DNA from: Unio delphinus
Taxonomy: Eukaryota; Mollusca; Bivalvia; Unionida; Unionidae
Assembly (NCBI GenBank): GCA_029339505.1
Contig: JAQISU010000041.1
Coordinates: forward strand, 6,829,001-6,893,000
Direction: 5' to 3'
Length of the DNA stretch: 64,000 bases
Every line of letters starts with the position of its first letter. The stretch's first letter is position 1. The notes beneath the pieces are model-generated. The model had not been told where the DNA came from and did no database searches. It was given only the letters and a program-made list of their open reading frames with translations. This document shows positions 1 to 11,880 of this stretch, one piece after another. Both the position numbers and the translations under genes were made by a program.

Positions 1-1559
1 TATCTGAAAGAGATAGCTTTGATCCGCATGAAGGGTACCACTATTAGTTAATATATAAAGGCTCTGTGTCACACTTTATTTAGGAGTACCTCCCCTTATT
101 TTCAAAATGCTCGGGCATGTAACACTCGTAAGTATTGATTACAGTCTCGTCTTTTCAAGAATTTAATTACATTACCGATTATATATACAAATGTAATAGT
201 TTACTATCGTCATATAGTATATGCAGTCAATTTCATGATTCATATCAGGAATTAACGACAATGAAAAGAATGAACACACTTAAGAAATACAAATAAAATA
301 TTTACGACTATTTCAGAAGTTATTCCAGAATAGGTATTGGGTGTATGTTTTTCCACTAAGTATATTGATCAATCATACATGCATTCTCAATCTGTGACTT
401 ATGTTCAAGTTCTATAATGTTGCAGGATTTATGATCAAACAAGTACATTCCACGTTCAACATAATAATAATTATCATTATATGGGTACTATTAAAAATAT
501 GGTTTGTTTCACGAAACGTACAGCACTAATATTTTTGAAATAATACTTGTTCTTACATTTGGTATTTCCAACTACGTTTGTTCGAATATAATGGACAATC
601 TGTATGTATTTCAATATTTGTGGGCATGAAAAAATGATTCAACGTATCATCATTGATAATGAAAGAGATATGTAAACATAAAGCATAATACATAAACAAG
701 GATTCGTCCATTGCAAAATTAGTGATTCTAACGAGCTACCGGGTTGGAATTTCTTATCTAAATATCAAACTTAGGATATTACTCAGTCTCTCCACTCTGT
801 ATTGTGTCTCCCACTCTATGAGATTCATTAATGCAATGTGTTACGGATATGTATGAATGCCTGAATATATTTATTACAATGTTCGCATTCGCCAGGAAAC
901 ATATATAACCACACATTTATTTTGAAGTTTGTTATTGGAATATACATAACGACATGTGTCATCTAATGAGAAGTCTTAGGTATAATCTACTCTGTGTGAG
1001 GTTGAATGTTTGCTAATGAGGCTTAGGATGGAGAAATAGGTAATGAGGGTTTCGCTTTAATTACGTTTAAAAAAACTGAACGTAATATGTTACGTATATT
1101 GTTGATAATAACATGTACATAGGAATACTAGCATGTCCTGTTACTCTGACTTCCTACAAAAAATGTATGACACACGTACAAGCACGCACATACACTGCGT
1201 TATTTAGCATTTGCATTGCATGCAAAAAGCCTCACTATTCTTATTAGAGAGTCCATGTCTTCTTGAGAAATATATTTATGTTTTGGTGTCACTAGTTTTT
1301 TGTCAAAATATCTGAACATATACAGAAATTGCATACATCATAATGGATTGTTTCCTTACCTAGAACGTTTAGTTAGACATTCCATGTTTCAAAAATTCCT
1401 TTACCTGGTTTTTGGAATTTTACTGAAGAAATTTGATATAAACCTTCATCATCTCTAGTAACATTGTTTAATAATAAGGATACTTCTTCTCGGCTATTGT
1501 TGTACTTTATAAATAGTCGATTTTCCTGCTCCGTGAAAGAAAAACTTAAGACTTCTATC

Positions 1560-1560
<1 letters not shown>
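1..1560. repeat. Segmental duplication, copy 1
   Basis: This stretch matches 42160-43752 in the same orientation with scattered substitutions and small indels. Shared landmarks run in the same order: GATAGCTTTGATCCGCATGA near the left edge, the block around ATGCTCGGGCATGTAACACT, and an Ig-type exon at the right end. The copies lie about 42 kb apart and hold the same part of a minus-strand receptor gene, so they look like two members of a tandemly duplicated gene cluster. The unit probably continues left of the window. Confidence 0.85.
1360..1560 (-). pseudogene. Ig-superfamily receptor exon, broken copy
   Basis: Read on the minus strand this encodes the second half of an immunoglobulin V-type domain, with the hallmark strand-F context RDDEGLY and a final strand close to TWNV..LNVLG. 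A splice donor (G|GTAAGG) lies at 1359-1351 in phase 1, the usual phase for Ig exons. An in-frame TAA interrupts the last strand, and a (GA)n tract replaces the 5' half of the exon. The duplicate at 43559-43760 has a good final strand (TWNVQLTVLG) but a different stop. This copy is therefore probably non-functional. Confidence 0.65.

Positions 1561-1561
<1 letters not shown>

Positions 1562-1603
<42 letters not shown>
1562..1603. repeat. (GA)n microsatellite
   Basis: About 20 GA units directly beside the Ig-like exon. The duplicated copy near 43.75 kb has no such tract, so it arose after the duplication. Confidence 0.95.
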
Positions 1604-1604
<1 letters not shown>

Positions 1605-2589
1605 TCAATCATATTTTGACGATATATCAACTAAATCTACAAATTTTGACTTGTGCCAGAAGTGGTCTGAATTACAACTGTTGGATATAACAGTAAATAA
1701 CGTCAGTGAAAAGTCGCATGGAAACTAATACTTAATTTTCATTGTACCAATCAACAGACTTTGTCTGTCTTTTTTTGTATAAGCACATAAGTTAAACTGT
1801 GTATCATTTTGATTTTATATTATCCGTGACATGTTCATCTTTTTTATTGTTGTGGCAGCACATAATTATTTATTTGAATAAGGACAGCAAACAATGAGTT
1901 TTACATCTTATTCTTCCTGTGAGTGATTATTTTATAAAATGAACCAGATTAATGAAGGTCTTGATCAATAAGTAAAAGTGACAAATGATAAACTAACTAA
2001 ATGACAAACTATTTGGTTCAGAATAATTGTATTTGTGACATAAATAACATTAATATCTATTTCAGTTAGTTGTATTCATGTTGCATCATTATATTTCACT
2101 TGCCTAAACTTATTATTATATATAATTCCGAATATTTGCCCTCAGTGTGTTAATGTTCTGCTCATTTATTCTTAATTTCCTGCTCGAAAATACGAATTTC
2201 ACATATGAAAATATAAACATCTGCTGTAACCTAGTATGGATAATTATGACGTCCATGGAATCTAAAGACATGACGCTCACGACCTAAATAATATACACAT
2301 AAAGAGCGAATACCATATCTACTGTTATAAACCAACGGTTTGTGATATTTATATTTATGTTTTCCTTTACAGCTTTGTTAGATTGTAGAAGGTATTTGTT
2401 ATTATGGTCTGTCGGTGTTGGGACGATGTTTCTTTGCAGGTGTTATTAGCAAACTTTTTAATAAAAGTGACCCTACGTTACAAAACATATAAAATCAAAT
2501 TTCCTCATAATCTGCTATACACACAAGAAACACATGTTCACACTGAAAAACTGGGATAGTAATGTCAACTGACACCGTCTTGCAATGCA
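1604..2589. other. No recognised gene
   Basis: AT-rich non-coding sequence, probably intronic or intergenic to the receptor cluster. I see no repeat family, RNA gene or exon that I can support. Confidence 0.6.
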
Positions 2590-2760
2590 TTAATTTGGAT
2601 CAGGAGCATACAAAATATTAACCATCCTATGCTCATCATTGGATACATTGTCTTTCATGCAAGTAATATTCGGTGCCGATGTGTATGAACAAATTGTTTT
2701 ATCATCAATTACAATTTCTTGTTTCAAAATGATGGTCAAGAAAATCAACCCAATTAACAT
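2590..2760 (-). pseudogene. Possible Ig-domain fragment at the element junction
   Basis: The minus strand encodes a short open stretch with NITCMKDNVSNDEHRM followed by VNILYAPDPN. This resembles the F-G strands and inter-domain linker (V-x-V-x-Y-x-P) of Ig domains. It stops immediately and has no splice donor. The hydrophobic start is partly made by the junction with element C at about 2757, so the apparent signal peptide may be chance. This is weak evidence for a third receptor remnant. Confidence 0.3.
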
Positions 2761-2762
2761 GA

Positions 2763-2993
2763 GAAATAATAAAGAATTTGATATTGATGTTGAATTTTCA
2801 ATGACGCTGAAACAATAGCACAATAATGACTGCGCGAGCTGTAATTGTATGCTGGTATGGACGTGGCCGGAGAAAAATCCTCGACAATTTACCGCAGACA
2901 GAAAAGTTTGCCGTTTTGGTCATACACGAGAAAATGTGATAATGATCTGTCTAGAGTGTAACAGACGCAGTGGTGCTAGTTAAGTGATCGTGG
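2763..2993 (+). pseudogene. Element C: HNH/EndoVII-like zinc domain
   Basis: The translation carries a C-x-C pair (SCNC), a basic GHTREN segment and a terminal CLECNRRSG motif. This is the layout of HNH/endonuclease VII-like domains, where a histidine and two Cys pairs frame a beta-beta-alpha metal fold. An in-frame TAG lies near the start, before the first Cys pair, and a TAA ends the frame after GAS. Homologues in A and B lie on the minus strand just after the helicase. Here only this C-terminal part of the long replication gene survives. Confidence 0.6.
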
Positions 2994-2994
2994 C

Positions 2995-4119
<1,125 letters not shown>

Positions 4120-4126
4120 ATTAGTA

Positions 4127-4645
4127 TTAATGACCTGCACCTAATACCAGTTTACCTTTCATCGAAGATCGTACTAACCAGTTAGCTAATGGTCCCTTGA
4201 AAGATTTATTCGTAATACAATTTAACGCTTGAATCAATTTCACATCTGCGATATGTCTATGTTGCAGATTGCTACTTTTATAAGCATGATCGTGAGCATG
4301 ACAAGCTTTCTCGATATCGCTTATCGGATATTCACCTGATCATGGTTTGCCGTCAAGTCAGATATCGAGTCTGGTTCCAGGACCACAGTAATTCTATCCT
4401 GGAAGATGTTTGTCTCCTGGGTATTTGGTCCATGGAGTATCTGGTAGTTTTCTCAATTTTGTTGCAATATCACTTGCTCGTTTTGTTTTTAAATCATCAC
4501 CCGATTTCATAGAAACAAATCTAAATTTCTTAGTACCACACTGTATACACTTACCGACATGTGATGATCTGTTATTTCTTGCTGCAATTGTTGTTAAGTC
4601 GTTTGAACTAGTACGCGTCTTACACTTCACACAATATAGATCCAT
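4127..4645 (-). pseudogene. Element C: zinc-ribbon + phospholipase A2 protein
   Basis: The N-terminal 60 residues form a two-Cys-pair ribbon ([12 protein letters not shown], then CIQCGTKKFRFVS), resembling DUF5679-type domains. A linker and a parvovirus VP1-like PLA2 domain follow: calcium loop YCGPGT and catalytic helix ACHAHD. The ribbon and start of the PLA2 region share one uninterrupted frame here for about 80 codons, which shows that they are one protein. Stops appear at the calcium loop and further on. In parvoviruses this enzyme opens the endosomal membrane during entry; that role is inferred for this element. The start codon is six bases from the divergent ATPase start. Confidence 0.85.
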
Positions 4646-4651
4646 AATAAC

Positions 4652-5171
4652 ATGAATTTGATTGATTTTTTCGGCGAGAAGAGCACGAGAACCGGTCAAA
4701 CATCATGCAATGCTACCGAATTATATTCGTATCATTATAATTGGACCGTCTGGAAGTGGCAAGACGCAGCTGTTACTGAATTTGATATTGAGATGGTTTA
4801 AATGGGACAGGTTGTATTTGGTAACACCACCTGTCCATGATCATCAATATTACAATCTCTTAAAAGATTTTAACGAGAAAGCGAAATCGTTAAACAATGA
4901 TGTTATTGAATTTATTACCGATCTTGACGAAGCTCTGAGTGTTGAATTTTTTGATGGATCCATTAACAATTTGATGATGTAATGTTGGATAAACAAGCAA
5001 ATCCTGCTAGAATATTTTCCCGAGGCAGATATAAAAATACTGATATTACCCAGCGGCATACACAAATTCCTAAAGGGATGAGGGAGAATTGAAATATTTT
5101 TTCTGTGTTTAATGGATGTGATACACATACACTTAGAAATATTCAACAGACCTAGTGTAGCCGTGATATGG
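4652..5171 (+). pseudogene. Element C: packaging ATPase, 5' part
   Basis: FtsK/HerA-type (A32-like) genome-packaging ATPase. The P-loop GPSGSGKT is intact, followed by LLLNLI.RW and a YLV strand as in A and B. Frameshifts occur before the P-loop, and a TAA follows INNLMM. The gene stops at 5171, where element A begins. It resumes at 16241-16268 and again at 31190-31294, where the expected C-terminus (..QIFG) and stop are found. The ATPase would translocate DNA into the capsid. Confidence 0.85.
5167..5171. other. Target-site duplication of element A, left
   Basis: TATGG lies immediately left of A's terminal repeat and again at 16241-16245 immediately right of it. In the uninterrupted ATPase of B the aligned sequence is GATATGG, once only. 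The 5-bp length agrees with a retroviral-type integrase. Confidence 0.8.
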
Positions 5172-5353
5172 AGCAGCATAGTGGGTGAATCCGACAACTT
5201 TATAGGCGTCAATTCGGCAAACTAAGGCTTTCTCCAAAATTGTAAAAAAAATGGCGTCTGTTTGGCAAAACAAGGCTTGTTCGTAAATCCTTAATAGAAG
5301 CGTCCATTTGATAACAAAGACGCCATGTTCGTTGTCGCACCCTCTCTGCTCCT
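5172..5353. repeat. Element A left terminal inverted repeat
   Basis: Begins AGCAGCATAGTGGG and is the inverse of 16057-16240, including the poly-T/A tract and the GACGC blocks. It holds two related direct motifs (CGGCAAACTAAGGCTT and TGGCAAAACAAGGCTT). Its inner edge ends GCACCCTCTCTGCTCCT, itself an inverted version of the outer end. Confidence 0.9.
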
Positions 5354-5371
5354 ATGGTTTAACAATCTTTT

Positions 5372-6020
5372 TCAACCGAATATTTTATCAAGTCCGACAC
5401 GATATCTTGATCTAGTATCATGCAAATTTATCGTTACAAATCCATGTAGGATTGACTGAGCGTAACTAAAGAGATTGTAATCCATATCATCGCCGCACCA
5501 AGTTTGCCAAATATTTCGTAGTGTATGTGTATCAACTCCGTTGAATACAGCAAGAATATTGCAATTATCTCAGATAACGTTTGGTATTTGAGTGTATCGT
5601 TGAGTGACATATATCATGTCAGTGTTTTTATGCCTACCTCTGGAAAATATCCTAGCGGGATTCTTTGATTTTCTAACATCACATCATCATATACGACTAA
5701 GTTGTTAATATCTCCATCAATATCATCAATACTCGGTGCTTCTTCGATATCGGTTATAAATTCAATAACATCCTTATTGATTTCCAATTTTGCTTTCTCG
5801 TTAAAATCTTTTAACGTCTTGTAACATCGCTGATCGTCTACACTCGGGGCTATTAAATACAACTATTCCATTTCATCCATCTCGTTTTTAAATTAAGTAG
5901 CAGTTGTGTCTTGCCGCTTCCAGATGGCTCGATTATAATCATCCGAATAGAATTTGGTAGCGCTGCATAATGTTTAACTTGTTCTCGTGTTTTTTTCGCC
6001 GAATAATCAATTACATTCAT
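5372..6020 (-). pseudogene. Element A: packaging ATPase (broken)
   Basis: A32-like packaging ATPase on the minus strand, with start ATG at 6020 and stop at 5374-5372 after the KIFG end. The P-loop region (5905-5935) encodes GPSGSGK but is frameshifted. The Walker B neighbourhood (INNLVVYDDVML) and the HTLRNIWQTW landmark are visible. It diverges from the zinc ribbon-PLA2 gene, and a (TA)n expansion now fills the region between their starts. Frameshifts make it inactive. Confidence 0.85.
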
Positions 6021-6021
6021 G

Positions 6022-6023
<2 letters not shown>

Positions 6024-6100
<77 letters not shown>

Positions 6101-6105
6101 TATAG

Positions 6106-6140
<35 letters not shown>

Positions 6141-6168
6141 GATATATATACATATATATACATATATG

Positions 6169-6230
<62 letters not shown>
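6024..6230. repeat. (TA)n microsatellite between divergent genes of A
   Basis: About 200 bp of TA with GATA and CATA interruptions, at the point where B has only a short AT-rich spacer (17083-17099). It has destroyed the start codon of the zinc ribbon-PLA2 gene. Tyr/Ile ORFs across it are not genes. Confidence 0.95.
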
Positions 6231-6233
<3 letters not shown>

Positions 6234-6235
6234 GA

Positions 6236-6736
6236 TCTATATTGTGTGAAATGTAAGACGTGTACTGGCACAGATCACTTGACGGCGATTAGTACTAGCA
6301 ATAACAGATCAGCACTTACTGGTAAGTGTGAACATTGTAGTACAAAACAAATTAGATTTGTTTCTAATGATTTAAAAAAGGAGGTGATATTGCAGCCAAG
6401 TTAGTAAAACTCCCAGGAACTCCATGGGCAAAATACCCAGGAGAAAAACATCTTCCAGGGTATATTTATTGTGGACCCGGGACTAGACTCGATATCAGAC
6501 TCGATGATCAAAACCATCCCCGACCCGGTGAAAACCCAATAAACGCCATTGATAACGCGTGTCATGCTCATGATGTAGCTTATAAAAGCAGTAATCTGCA
6601 ACACAGACATATCGCAGATGTAAAATTAATTCATGCGTTGAATTCTATCACTGATAAATCCTTCAAAGAAAAATTGGCTTCTTGGTTAGTAAAATCGGCA
6701 ATGAAAGGTAAATTGATGTTAGGTGCCGGTAATTAA
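6236..6736 (+). pseudogene. Element A: zinc-ribbon + phospholipase A2 protein
   Basis: The ribbon half shows YCVKCKTC and [13 protein letters not shown] with a frameshift after it. The PLA2 half (6386-6736) is a clean reading frame of about 116 codons, with the canonical calcium loop YCGPGTRLD, the catalytic pair in ACHAHD-type context (NACHAHDVAY) and the tail GKLMLGAG. PLA2 domains of this type occur in parvovirus VP1 and in some adintoviruses, and act on host membranes during entry. The start ATG is lost to the TA repeat. This is the best preserved PLA2 copy in the window. Confidence 0.85.
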
Positions 6737-6743
6737 TAACAAC

Positions 6744-7649
6744 ATGGAATCTATTATTCTTCAAGAGGATACTAGAGGGGTAAAGCAGCAATCGGTAAAC
6801 TCGGTAGCGCAGCAAAGATGAAAAATACTACAGCAGCAGATTGCTTATCCAAACAGGCGATATGGTAAATTTATCTACCACCGCCTAAACGATTTAACTA
6901 CTCGCATTTTGATGTGACCGTCCCTAATGAAGTTCATCAAGCTGATATACTAGTTGCGCTGATATACTAGTTGTGCCACATGATGGTTTTTACTAGTACG
7001 CGCCTACCGTAGTTGATGTTGCGAGTCGATACAAACAAGCACAACCGCTAATGACAAAATTATCAAGTGAAGTGGCTTCTGCATTTGAAAGGATTTATCG
7101 TAGGGGTCCTCTGCATGGGCTGAAGTTGATCTTTTCAAGGAATTTGTTATCAATAATGACGAATCATAATACCACCCTACGACGAGGACATACTGCGCTA
7201 CATAGCGATCAGGCAATTGTTGAATTGTTATTTGGATATCAATACGCGAAGGAATTTATTCAGGATAAACGATTTCCTGAATGGGTCAAGAGATTACCAG
7301 GCGTAATTACCTCGCTGAATAATGAGAGTACTCGAACAATCAGCATGAAACCTAACAACGCGATTAAAAAGAAGTATATACCTAAAAAACCGCAAAAAAG
7401 ATTTTTAAAAAAAAACAATACTCGGTAATGTCACCGTTAGATATTTATATGAACCAGGAGAGCTCGAAGGCGGCAAAAAGAGAGCTACTGATCCTATTTG
7501 GAGTGTCACCGTGCATACAGTATCCAGTATAACACGACTTACCGCCAGTCTATAGATTGGATTCAACTGCTCCTCAACGAGGATTTACTCGTGAACAACT
7601 ACAGGTGATACCCGAGGATACTCAATTACCGCCGCGTAGTCTTTACTAG
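6744..7649 (+). pseudogene. Element A: DDE integrase (broken)
   Basis: Starts ATGGAATCTATT eight bases after the PLA2 stop, as in B. It preserves the N-terminal KAAIGKLGSAAK region, the IYLPPPK-like motif, the first catalytic region (NEVHQAD), the HSDQAIVE helix with the catalytic Glu, and the C-terminal SH3-like domain (YEPGEL, IWSVT). The segment around the second Asp is degraded, and a repeated GCTGATATACTAGTTG adds a small tandem duplication near 6945. Several frameshifts make it inactive. Confidence 0.85.
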
Positions 7650-7810
7650 CACCTCTGCGTCTGTTGCACTCAAAACAAGTTAGCATCACATTATCTCTGG
7701 TATGACCTACTTTGCTATTTTTCTGTCTACAGTAAATTGTCGAGAGTCCTAATCCGACCAACTCCAACTCATTATACAATTGGAAAATTTCAGTGTAATT
7801 ATTAATTCGG
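7585..7810 (-). pseudogene. Element A: HNH/EndoVII-like C-terminal domain
   Basis: Minus-strand reading gives FTVDRKNSKVGHTRDN then VMLTCFECNRRRGASKD, an HNH-type metal site. It begins directly after the helicase end: the DNA that follows the helicase's last conserved residues reads REFDIDAELII and continues in frame to the first Cys, apart from one TAG. It therefore appears to be the C-terminal domain of the same long polypeptide and not a separate gene. Frameshifts separate it from the helicase ORF as it stands. Confidence 0.6.
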
Positions 7811-8989
7811 CATCAATGTCAAATTCTCTATTATTTATTTTATCCTGTTGCTTATAACCATGGAGTTTTTTCTGATTATGTCAACGCTTACAATATCACT
7901 TATTGAAGTGTCATTATCATCTAAAACAACTCTTCGAAGTTGATTTATTCTTCGTACTCTTGACACCGCAAGATAAACTAAATTTGACCACTCCATGTGA
8001 TTATCTACCATCCAAACAATTGTATCGGATATAGTTAATCCCTGTGAAGAATGTATCGTCGCTGCGTAACCTAGCGTCCATGGGGATTTATCAGCGCGCA
8101 ATGCATCTTCGACAACACTGATATCAACTAACACAATATCATTTAACACTAAAATCTGCTTTTCTGTCAGGCCTGGAATATCAAATTAGATATTTTGTTT
8201 TCGTGTTTCCTTGGGTCTATAACACAGCGGCGTTGGAAGTGTTACAAAGTTTTCTTTATGTAGTTCAAATAACTTCATCTGAAGAGTGTCTCTGACTATC
8301 TTTCTACTTGCTACTATCAAATCGTTTATTATCCACTCTTCCCAGAAATCATTTAATGGGGTTTCTGAAATTAATTCACGCGCTATTTCACATTGGATTC
8401 TATACGGTTGTAATCTGATTAGTTTCTTGAACTCGCGTAATTGTTCATCAAATGTTATATGATCAGTATTAATTTCTTCATAGTAATCTACAAAATTCTT
8501 CAACCATTCATGTAGGGATAAACCGACAAATGGTGGTGGTTGGCCATGATCGCCGCACATTATCACTTTTCTATTCTCTTGCAATTACCAATCCAGAAAT
8601 CTTTGTAATACATCTAACGATACTGTGCATAACTCATTCCAAATAATGCCATCAGGAATATATTTCTCACCCATTCGATCAGGAGTCCATTCGTCGCCTT
8701 TCCATCTAAAGAAACTGTGATAGTGCTTGCATTAATTCCTCGCTGTTTCATCTCTCTTGCAAGTCTCTGGGTCGGTTTTAGCACAATCATGTTTGATTTG
8801 GAAACGCTAGCGTTTCCACGAAATAATTCAATCGCACGAGTCGTCTTTCCTGACCCACCACAGCCGTTTAAATAAACGGTTTTATATCTACATATTGGAT
8901 CACATATCGAGGGTGCATTAGGTAGTTCTGATATTTGATTATTTTTCAAGTAATTGTTTTTAATTGTAACATCTGCTGATTTGGAATAA
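7810..8989 (-). pseudogene. Element A: SF1 helicase domain (broken)
   Basis: Superfamily 1 (Pif1/RecD-like) helicase signatures appear in order: motif I GCGGSGKTTRAIELF (intact Lys), motif II region near 8640, motif III MCGDHGQPPPF, motif V LGYAATIHSSQGLT and motif VI VYLAVSRVRRINQL. The helicase would unwind DNA during element replication. Reading backwards, the frame upstream of motif I continues without a stop into the polymerase tail (W-G-S-W-R-I-K-K-E). The ORF is split by a TAA after FLDW and by frameshifts. Confidence 0.85.
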
Positions 8990-11026
8990 TCACAGGGTAT
9001 TTCCTTTTTAATTCTCCATGATCCCCAACTCTCGTCAGAATTTGAATTCAGCCACTACTTTGCTGTGTTTCGCGTTTATATAAAATGAATCAGTGGCTAC
9101 TCTAACCGCGGTGTCAGGGAAATATATTTATCATTGAAAATAAATTGCTAGAAGTATAATCCAGCATAGATGCCCTCAAATGTGTATACTAAAGACTGTA
9201 TCCATATGTGTAAGTAGCAATTGTACCCAATTTGGTTCCATTGGACAAGAATGCGTCTTTACGATTTACATATATACCTTTAGATGTTACATCCGCGATT
9301 ATAAAATCATATTCAACGTTATATATAATCAACCGCGATGAACGTCGTTTATTGTCGTATTTACCACCTGGAGTGAATTTACCGATTATTCTTCTAATGA
9401 GTTATTTTGGGTCTTTATTTCTACCTTCAAAACCTACCTTTGGACCATTTCAAGATATCTTCTTCGTCGAGGAACGGGAATTGTTTTCTATTTTCGCTGA
9501 TTATACTATGTAGACTAGGGTGTGGTAACCAGACTTCAGTCTGCGCTCGATATGATATAATCGCTTCACTGATAATCAGCGATATCAGCATGTTAGAATC
9601 AATCATATACCGTAATAGCACTATTGGCATCCTGTGTTTTTCAGATATATGTCTGCCAATCCAAACATAACAACACGGATGAAGTCCTGTAGCCAATTCA
9701 AATGATACAACACGAGCGAATCCAGTTAAATCAAAATCGGGTAGTGGTCCATTAATCGCTTGAAGTACTCAGCGCATTCTCCGTACCTGAGAAAACTGCC
9801 GGGATAAGACGCAACCATATCAACCGAAATAATAGTTTCAAGGTCGTATTTTGTATTCCATAATCCAGCATGACCGTAATTAACGCAGCTTGATTTGATA
9901 TCTGATAGAAAGTCAGCTCTTGTAGGTTTCCACGTATTTTTCTTTCTCGCAAAATGAGCTGCAACCGACGGAATTTTCAAACAGTTTGTTAATAATTGTT
10001 CGTCGTGTTCTGTTGAAAAACCACTAGCTAGTTTTGTCTCGTTGTGGAGGCTTTCAGTGAGGTATAATTATCCGTTTGTTCTTACAAATTGATCGAATTT
10101 ACCCTCTTCATTCTCAAAACTGTGAAGTAACCATAATGATACAGGATCGTTTTTACTTAGCTGGTAAATAAAATCAAATAATTTCTCCTCCGGGGAGAAT
10201 TCCGGGGAGAACTCCGCGGGTATATATTTTATTGTGCTATCTCGCGGAAATATTGCTAACGCAGGTGTCCATGCATGTGCATTATGGTCAATACTTTTGA
10301 TTGGGGCTCCATTTGATTTATATTTTGATTCGTGTAATACCTCTCCTGTTATCGTCATTATGGTTATTGGGAATCTTAATGATGTTTCTAATTTAGATAT
10401 GTCTTGAATCGCTGCTTCCCGCTCCTTTACTGCTAATCCCCATTAATTTATTTTTTATGTCTTAGATCCGTCAATTTGTTTCCACGCAACTCATTTGTGA
10501 AGTGTTCTATTATTCGTTCTGCTACACAATTCAACGATGACAGTTTCATGGTTTTTAATTTTTCAATACTTGGTTTATCATCCCGTAAACAACCGCGGCT
10601 ACAGGATAAGATATCTCGTAGTATGGTTTGTCAATTGCTGTCAGAATTCCTGGTTTTAATCTCGACTCATAGTGACGGTTTTCTTTAATCTTTCAAGATT
10701 GGTTCAAATTTATCTCTGATAATCCAATCTCGTGTTTCTGAACGGATAATGAATTTCACTCTGAAAAAATACTTTTTTCTGATCAAGATGTGTGATTATC
10801 ACTGCTGCTCTTTCGTCGTTCATGGTAGCATCAACACTACCATCGATTCGAAATGTCGACCAACAGTGAGATGCTCCATCGTGTTTGAATTAATGAAAAC
10901 AGTCGCGGGTTCTACCGAATATGTTTGTATCACTTATTAGACCCTTTGTTGCTACGGTGACTCTATCGAGATTAAATTTAGCATTTTTCAGGGCTTAATT
11001 TTCGATAATCTCTCGAACTCCTTCAT
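8990..11026 (-). pseudogene. Element A: family-B DNA polymerase (broken)
   Basis: Minus strand, start ATG at 11026. Motif A is SVDMVASYPGSF (family-B D-x-x-S-L-Y-P-S type). The palm continues through the segment GLHPCCYVWIGRH and an IADVTSKGIYVN-like strand, then motif C (ATDSFYI in B; here degraded by a frameshift). The protein is related to Polinton polymerases and replicates the element. The N-terminal part is strongly degraded. About 50 residues after motif C the reading leads straight into the helicase, so there is no obvious separate C-terminus. Confidence 0.8.
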
Positions 11027-11068
11027 ATTATAATTAAAACAAGTATTTGAATAAGAAAATTATATGTA

Positions 11069-11278
11069 ATGAATCATTGCAAATGGTTGATGATTGGATC
11101 AGTAACCGCATGTAACAAATCATGCAGAAAGTAATTCTGTGGATATCATATGCAAAGTGTCTGTGGTGGAAGTCTTGGCCCGGTCCCTTGCATACAATGT
11201 GGGGAAGGTGTGCGTGGTAAGTCGCAGTTTTGTCTCAGTTGAGGTGGTAAGCGATACAGAGTTGAAGCGCTATCATGA
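11069..11278 (+). pseudogene. Element A: small zinc-finger protein
   Basis: About 70 codons starting MNHCKWLMIG. It shows CNKSCRK then C-x-x-H and, later, PCIQCGEGVRG followed by FCLS.GGKRYR, where the fourth Cys is replaced by TGA. Two metal-binding clusters suggest a nucleic-acid-binding or regulatory protein. It diverges from the polymerase gene (start 11026), so the 42-bp gap probably holds both promoters. A TAA in the first cluster also disrupts it. I do not recognise the family. Confidence 0.6.
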
Positions 11279-11418
11279 TAAGAGAATCAAAAACTCCATC
11301 AATGATTGTGTCAGCGTCAATGACAAGATCATAAGAACACCTGAAGATTATATTCATAGATTCTCAAGTAATAATTCAACCAGGTAATTAATTAGACAAT
11401 TAATATTATAGCATATAA

Positions 11419-11880
11419 ATGAACCAAGAATTTCAACCACATCCTGTGATCAGCAACTATGAAGCGTCTAGAGATGGTATCGTCAGACACTGCAGGCTGA
11501 AGTAACCAGTTGATGCTGACAATAGTAGGGGGTATTTGGTGTTCACTGCTGGAGGGAAAGGTTATCTTAATTATAGAATAATATACGAGTGTTTCCATGG
11601 ATTGATCAAGGATGGTTTTTGTTATCGATCACCTTGCTGGATGTCCTCAAAATATCGTATTGGATAATTTACGACCTGTTGCACAGAGTGAGAATATTAC
11701 ACCTGGGAAAACTGGTAATTGTAAATCAATTGGGAAGAGACCTGGTATTGCAATCAATGACTAAAGCCGGTAGGTATTTTGACATTTGCGAATCCTCAGT
11801 ACGACTCGTTGCAAAGGGAATAACCAGATCAGCGATTTCCAGAAAAAATGGATAAAGAATTCAATTAATTTATGTCTGAA
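11419..11880 (+). pseudogene. Element A: NUMOD/HNH endonuclease (broken)
   Basis: Homologue of the intact gene in B at 22525-23019. It starts MNQEFQPHPVISNYEASRDG (NUMOD4-like) just downstream of a TATA-like AGCATATAAATG. The HNH core and the C-terminal helix-turn-helix-like NUMOD1 region (KAGRYFDICESSVR) are visible but separated by frameshifts. Confidence 0.75.

Noticed and set aside
5970..6404. 144-codon ORF across a TA array
   Set aside because: Only its last 50 codons (after 6236) are the real zinc ribbon; the rest is microsatellite.
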